Positions 60,540 to 64,000 of a stretch of DNA of 64,000 nt are shown one piece after another. Source of the stretch: Acetatifactor muris (GTDB taxonomy: Bacteria; Bacillota; Clostridia; Lachnospirales; Lachnospiraceae); the NCBI RefSeq assembly GCF_024623325.1, contig NZ_JANJZD010000006.1:62001-126000 (forward strand), read 5' to 3'. The notes beneath the pieces are model-generated. The model made no database searches. It worked only from the letters and a program-made list of their open reading frames with translations, and was not told the origin of the DNA. Position 1 is the first letter of the stretch. The number at the start of each line of letters is the position of its first letter. A program made the translations under genes and the position numbers.

Positions 60540-60699
60540 GTAACAGTTCAGACAGGGCACTGAACTGTTACGCTGATGCACACAAAACGCAAAGGAAATG
60601 CGTTTTGGCGCCCGAAAGTCTTGCAAAATTGCACAGGAATGTGTCCCATGGACACATTGCAATTATTGACTTCGCGGTAGGGGGTGTCTGAACTGTTAC
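60540..60699 (-). mobile_element. MITE B of the GTAACAG family (160 bp, inverted)
   Basis: Reverse complement of MITE A without its 36-bp insert; the shared parts are nearly identical. The ends are GTAACAGTTCAGACA-type inverted repeats, and the 8-bp target duplication CGACATTT is at 60532-60539 and 60700-60707. It lies in the 646-bp gap 60213-60858, which otherwise holds a terminator, a promoter and two palindromes but no gene. Confidence 0.88.
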
Positions 60700-60734
60700 C
60701 GACATTTTCAATACAGCAGACGAACTTTGTCTAA

Positions 60735-60795
60735 ATTATTGACAAACAATAATTTTCATGATACCCTAATACCAGAATTATTGTAAAACAATAAT
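60735..60795. promoter_or_regulatory. two tandem palindromes with a promoter, before the membrane protein operon
   Basis: ATTATTG-5-CAATAAT occurs at 60735-60753 and again at 60777-60795, exactly 42 bp apart, which is four helix turns. The -35 box TTGACA (60739-60744) lies inside the first and TACCCT (60762-60767) 17 bp after it. This is the layout of a repressor with two cooperating operators. The XRE-type protein encoded in the operon is the natural candidate. Confidence 0.6.
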
Positions 60796-60858
60796 TTTCA
60801 GTTTAGTGCCGCCAGCAGTAATTATGTTGTTGTCTGGCGACTTAATCAGGAGGCCAAC

Positions 60859-61737
60859 ATGAAATATATCACATTCCCCTGGGAACAGCTGGGAGGATTC
60901 CTGCGCAGCCTGTCTCTGTCCGGCTCTGCCGGCAACATTGCCGCATGGATTCTGTTCATCGTCACCGGCGCTCTGCCTCTGGCACTCTGCGCCGTTCTGG
61001 CAGTCCGGCATAAAATCCGCCGTGCGGACGTGCTTCTGCCTGTCCTGGCAGTTGTGCTCTACGCCGCCCTCTGGTTCTACACGAACCCCAGCTATATGGA
61101 TCTGTATCTCTCCCCCATCCCCACGGAAGGATTCTCAAGATATTCCCTGGCGGCGGCAATTGACTGCACCTTCCTCACCTGGCTTCTGCTGCGTTTCCTG
61201 CATAATACGGAAAAGCCGGAACGCCGAAGGCTTCTGACCGGCCTGCAGATTCTGCTGTCTCTGTATGCGTTGATTCTGGCCGCCGGCAGTCTGTGGCAGA
61301 ATGGTACCGCATTCATTGCCGCCCGGCAGAAAATGGAAGAAATGAACACCGCCGCGGACCGAATGCAGCTGAATATCAGCACCGTCTTTCTGATGCTCCA
61401 GGCCCTCACCGATCTCTTTCCGGCTATAGCGGAAGCGATTCTGCTGATTCTGACCGCAGCTTTCATCGGAAGCTTTGCGAAAGCCCCCTTCGGCGCGGGA
61501 ACCTTTTCCCTGCTGGAAAAGCTGAAAAAAGCCAGCGGACAGTTTCTGATCCTGATTCTGCTCACCAACCTGGGCCTTACCCTCCTGCAGCTGCTTTTCT
61601 CCGGCTACATTTTGAGCAGCTCCTACCTGCTTCTGTTCCCGCTGACGGAAATCATCGTGGTTCTGGGCATCCGACTGCTGACTCTGCTCTACCTGGACGG
61701 CAAACGGCTGAAAGAAGACAATGATATGATTATATGA
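60859..61737 (+). CDS. membrane protein of unknown function, operon with XRE and lipoprotein
   Basis: 292 residues with about seven hydrophobic segments (for example residues 27-47, 55-72, 95-112, 130-150, 175-200, 230-255, 260-280). No family I recognise. AGGAGG precedes the ATG. It is first in an operon with an XRE-type regulator and a lipoprotein, under a promoter with two palindromes. It may be part of a regulated envelope system, but nothing in the sequence shows the substrate. Confidence 0.75.
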   Translation: MKYITFPWEQLGGFLRSLSLSGSAGNIAAWILFIVTGALPLALCAVLAVRHKIRRADVLLPVLAVVLYAALWFYTNPSYMDLYLSPIPTEGFSRYSLAAAIDCTFLTWLLLRFLHNTEKPERRRLLTGLQILLSLYALILAAGSLWQNGTAFIAARQKMEEMNTAADRMQLNISTVFLMLQALTDLFPAIAEAILLILTAAFIGSFAKAPFGAGTFSLLEKLKKASGQFLILILLTNLGLTLLQLLFSGYILSSSYLLLFPLTEIIVVLGIRLLTLLYLDGKRLKEDNDMII

Positions 61738-61793
61738 CGATAAGATTCCGGACAAAACACTGAATGATTACCAGACTTTATAGAGGAACCGCC

Positions 61794-62030
61794 ATGGCAA
61801 TACGAATCTATCTGGATGAAATATTAAAAGAACGCCGCATGACTTCCAAAGAGCTGTGCAGGCTGGTAAATATCACCGAAGCGAATCTCTCTATCCTGCG
61901 CAGCGGCAAGGCAAAGGGGGTCCGCTTCGGCACCATCAATAAGATATGCTATTATCTGCAATGTGACATAGGCGACATTCTGAAATTCGACGGCAATCTG
62001 GACGAGGAGGATTCTGACGATGAACAATAA
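61794..62030 (+). CDS. XRE-family (YozG-type) small HTH regulator
   Basis: 78 residues from ATG 61794 (GAGGAA 5 bp upstream). The full protein is a compact HTH: LDEILKERRMTSKELCRLVNITEANLSILRSGKAKGVRFGTINKICYYLQCDIGDIL, the pattern of the small Cro/CI-type proteins of Firmicutes. The gene overlaps the lipoprotein gene by 11 bp. It probably binds the tandem palindromes at 60735-60795 and represses its own operon. Confidence 0.9.
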   Translation: MAIRIYLDEILKERRMTSKELCRLVNITEANLSILRSGKAKGVRFGTINKICYYLQCDIGDILKFDGNLDEEDSDDEQ

Positions 62031-63003
62031 TCGAGCGAACAAGACTAAATTTCATGCACTAAAAAGCGGAACTGCCACATCCCTTTGTCTGGCGGCAGTT
62101 CTCTCACTGAGCGGCTGCAGTCTGGCGCTGGAGGAAGCCCCGTCCCAGCCCGGACAGGACAGACTGGCCGGCGTCTTTGTGACCAGGGAGTATATCCGCC
62201 AGGGCACGCCGGAAATCGAAATGAACAGCCGGGGAGAAATCACCTTCAAAGAGACGAACGAGAAAATTTATGGAACTCTCAACAGGGAAAATGACAGCTC
62301 ACAACCTCCCATCGTTTTCCCCGGACTGGAGGGATATGGCCTGTACTGTCTGGAATTCCCGGAAAAAGATTTTGACGGCACCGGCATTACAATCAATGAC
62401 GGCGAAGAGCGCATGGTCAGTTATTATACCGGCGATGACTTCTTTACGGATTTACACTTTTCCTCCACAGACCAGGAGGAAGGCGCCGAAGGTTCCCTGT
62501 ATGTCAGTGCGGATACCGCTTTTAATTACTTTTTTAATCCGGTATACCAGCAGGAAGACGGCCAGGTGTACCTGCTGCCCGGTACCGGCATTTCCACAGA
62601 CTATTTCGTGGACGGCCAGCAGTACAGCCATGACACTGCACAGTCCATAAGCCGGAATATGGACGGCAGGGAAAAGACCAAAAGCTATCGCTTTAAAGTC
62701 AGTATCGTGTCGGCCGCCCCTCCAGTGGACACAGAGCTGCTCTTCATGGGCGAAAACCATCAGCTGCTCAAGTCTCTGAGTGCAGCTCAGCTGGATGCCT
62801 TCTTTGAAAAGGAAGTTCCGGAGCTGGAGCTTCCCGCAGATGTGGCCTACCTGATTCTGCAACAGAAAACGAAGGACGGCGTGGAAAGCACTCACCAGCT
62901 TTTTGACCGCGGCTCAGAAATCCTGACCTACATGGTGCCCGCGGAAAATCATATGCTCCGTGAACTCCAGATTTACCTGACCTGGCAGGACGCCGCTCAG
63001 TAA
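62020..63003 (+). CDS. lipoprotein of unknown function
   Basis: 327 residues. Signal peptide with lipobox AVLSLSGCSLALEEA (Cys about residue 33), then a beta-rich domain with charged loops. No family recognised. GGAGGATTCTGACG precedes the ATG, which overlaps the XRE gene, so both are made together. It probably sits on the outer face of the membrane and works with the membrane protein of the operon. Confidence 0.8.
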   Translation: MNNNRANKTKFHALKSGTATSLCLAAVLSLSGCSLALEEAPSQPGQDRLAGVFVTREYIRQGTPEIEMNSRGEITFKETNEKIYGTLNRENDSSQPPIVFPGLEGYGLYCLEFPEKDFDGTGITINDGEERMVSYYTGDDFFTDLHFSSTDQEEGAEGSLYVSADTAFNYFFNPVYQQEDGQVYLLPGTGISTDYFVDGQQYSHDTAQSISRNMDGREKTKSYRFKVSIVSAAPPVDTELLFMGENHQLLKSLSAAQLDAFFEKEVPELELPADVAYLILQQKTKDGVESTHQLFDRGSEILTYMVPAENHMLRELQIYLTWQDAAQ

Positions 63004-63024
63004 GCGGGAAATAAGTCATTCTAC

Positions 63025-63066
63025 CTGTTTCTGCGTAGCTGTTTCTGCATAGCTGTTTCCGCACAG
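63025..63066. repeat. three 14-bp tandem repeats
   Basis: CTGTTTCTGCGTAG, CTGTTTCTGCATAG and CTGTTTCCGCACAG follow each other at 63025, 63039 and 63053. They are in the 89-bp gap between converging genes. Confidence 0.7.
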
Positions 63067-63092
63067 TTCCTGAGCCTGCGAGCTCTGTATCA

Positions 63093-64000
63093 TCACCCCC
63101 GGCGCTCCCTGCGGCGCCGGCATGTGATTTTATAAAGCTCCTCCGTGGCCAGTCTCGTCTTTGCCACCACATCTCCGCCCTCCGTTGGAAAGCAATAGTA
63201 AAGCACATCCCCGCTCCCAATACAGATCATATCACCCACTTCATACCAGTAATAGTCGGAATACAGACTGTAGGAAGCCCCGGGCTTCTGGGTATAATCC
63301 AGCCTGCCGTCACAGCCGGTGAGATGGAACCCTTCCGCCGTGTGCACCAGTCGTCCGCTGCCCACCCGGTAAATACATTTGGTATTCACCATTATGCAGA
63401 TCGTGACAGGCACATCCAGACGATAGACGCCGTCTTCCAGCTCCTTCCGCACACTCTCCCGCTCCCAGCGGTACCAGTCCGGAATATGCTTAAACTCCGT
63501 CTCCCCCTCCTTCGCCTCCAGGAAACCGTATTCCGTCAGTTCATATTTCTTCCCACATGCGCCACAGGAAAGTTCCGTGCCTTCTCCCAGCATTTTCCCC
63601 TCCGTCCCGCAGTGAGGATATTTGTACAGAACCCGGTTCAGACAATCAGCTCGGAAAGCCTCCGCTATCCGGATATTATTTTCCTGCTGCCAGCGGAAGT
63701 TATCAAAGGAAAACTGCTCCCGCAGAATCTCGTTCAGCTCTTCCGCCGTTTTCTCCCGGATATCTTCCGGAGACAGCAGATATTCCATATCCGCGGACAC
63801 ATCCACCTGACGCAGCTTCAGGTTATTGTAGAGCGGGTCCCTGGCAAAAGCGCCGTAAGTGCGAATCATCACCACGGGGACCCCCAGAATTTTCAGACAT
63901 TTCCCCATGCTGTCCGGCAGAGGTGTGGCTGTGCCGTCGAAGCTGTAGCTGGCCTCCGGGAACATAAGCACGGAGCTGTTCGCCTTCTTCAACGCATGCA
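63093..64000 (-). CDS. lysophospholipid acyltransferase-like protein (5' end outside window)
   Basis: About 302 residues are present, open at the window edge. The segment VLMFPEASYSFDG matches the FPEGxRS motif (motif III) of PlsC-type acyltransferases, and GVPVVMIRTYGAF the following motif IV region; the HxxxxD motif would lie upstream of the window. The second half contains a four-cysteine zinc-binding pair (PHCGTEGKML, CGACGKKYEL, about residues 125-155) and a beta-rich end, unusual for a simple PlsC. It probably acts in membrane lipid synthesis at the membrane face. The start is not in the window. Confidence 0.75.
   Translation of the reverse strand, partial: HALKKANSSVLMFPEASYSFDGTATPLPDSMGKCLKILGVPVVMIRTYGAFARDPLYNNLKLRQVDVSADMEYLLSPEDIREKTAEELNEILREQFSFDNFRWQQENNIRIAEAFRADCLNRVLYKYPHCGTEGKMLGEGTELSCGACGKKYELTEYGFLEAKEGETEFKHIPDWYRWERESVRKELEDGVYRLDVPVTICIMVNTKCIYRVGSGRLVHTAEGFHLTGCDGRLDYTQKPGASYSLYSDYYWYEVGDMICIGSGDVLYYCFPTEGGDVVAKTRLATEELYKITCRRRRERRG

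Noticed and set aside
58104..60699. Composite transposon formed by the two MITEs around tadA/SPFH/Arc
   Set aside because: Each MITE has its own different 8-bp target duplication, so they inserted separately; a composite element would have one shared duplication at the outer ends.

Overview
The window looks like chromosomal DNA of an anaerobic, gut-type Firmicute, most likely a Lachnospiraceae member. The reasons are the roughly 50% GC coding DNA, the strong AGGAGG-type ribosome sites, the LytTR/DUF3021 pair, Rpn-family nuclease, DUF4869 and DUF4143 families, several LplABC/YtcQ-type sugar importers and YesM/YesN-type regulators. The genus is not certain. I saw no rRNA, tRNA, CRISPR array or intact prophage.

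Layout. 0-2.6 kb: a LytTR regulator (cut by the window edge) with its DUF3021 partner, an Rpn-type nuclease, and remnants of a second DUF3021 gene and of a Uma2 gene. 2.6-13.7 kb: cardiolipin synthase, then a locus with a GLUG-repeat surface protein, an MMPL/RND exporter, two TetR regulators and oleate hydratase, which together suggest a fatty-acid export and detoxification unit. 13.8-37.2 kb: carbohydrate island I, with two AraC-type membrane regulators, two three-component ABC importers, GH95, two GH43 enzymes, a serine hydrolase and a pectinesterase. A small AT-rich cassette of unknown function (22.07-23.65 kb: split TOPRIM-like protein, 29-codon ORF, DUF4869 protein, P-loop ATPase) and a type I toxin-antitoxin locus (25.68-26.00 kb) sit inside this island.

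37.2-42.8 kb: a truncated AAA-ATPase-like gene, a DUF4143 ATPase, a D-2-hydroxyacid dehydrogenase and copy 1 of a duplicated module (rhaM - tadA - SPFH protein - Arc-like protein) whose last two genes are broken. 42.8-56.5 kb: carbohydrate island II with two more ABC importers, a YesM/YesN two-component system, a large atypical pectinesterase and a truncated sensor. 56.9-60.2 kb: copy 2 of the duplicated module, intact, with an acetyltransferase gene and a MITE added. 60.5-64 kb: a second MITE in inverted orientation, an operon of membrane protein, XRE regulator and lipoprotein preceded by two tandem palindromes, and an acyltransferase-like gene cut by the window end.

How it works together (inference): the importers and cytoplasmic enzymes (GH95 fucosidase or galactosidase, GH43, pectinesterases, rhamnose mutarotase) point to uptake and intracellular trimming of plant cell wall oligosaccharides from pectin and hemicellulose, with each importer next to its own membrane-sensing AraC or YesM/N regulator. 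The strongest candidates for new biology are the DUF4869/P-loop/TOPRIM-like cassette, the SPFH-Arc pair with its conserved palindrome, and the GTAA-ended MITE family with 8-bp target duplications.
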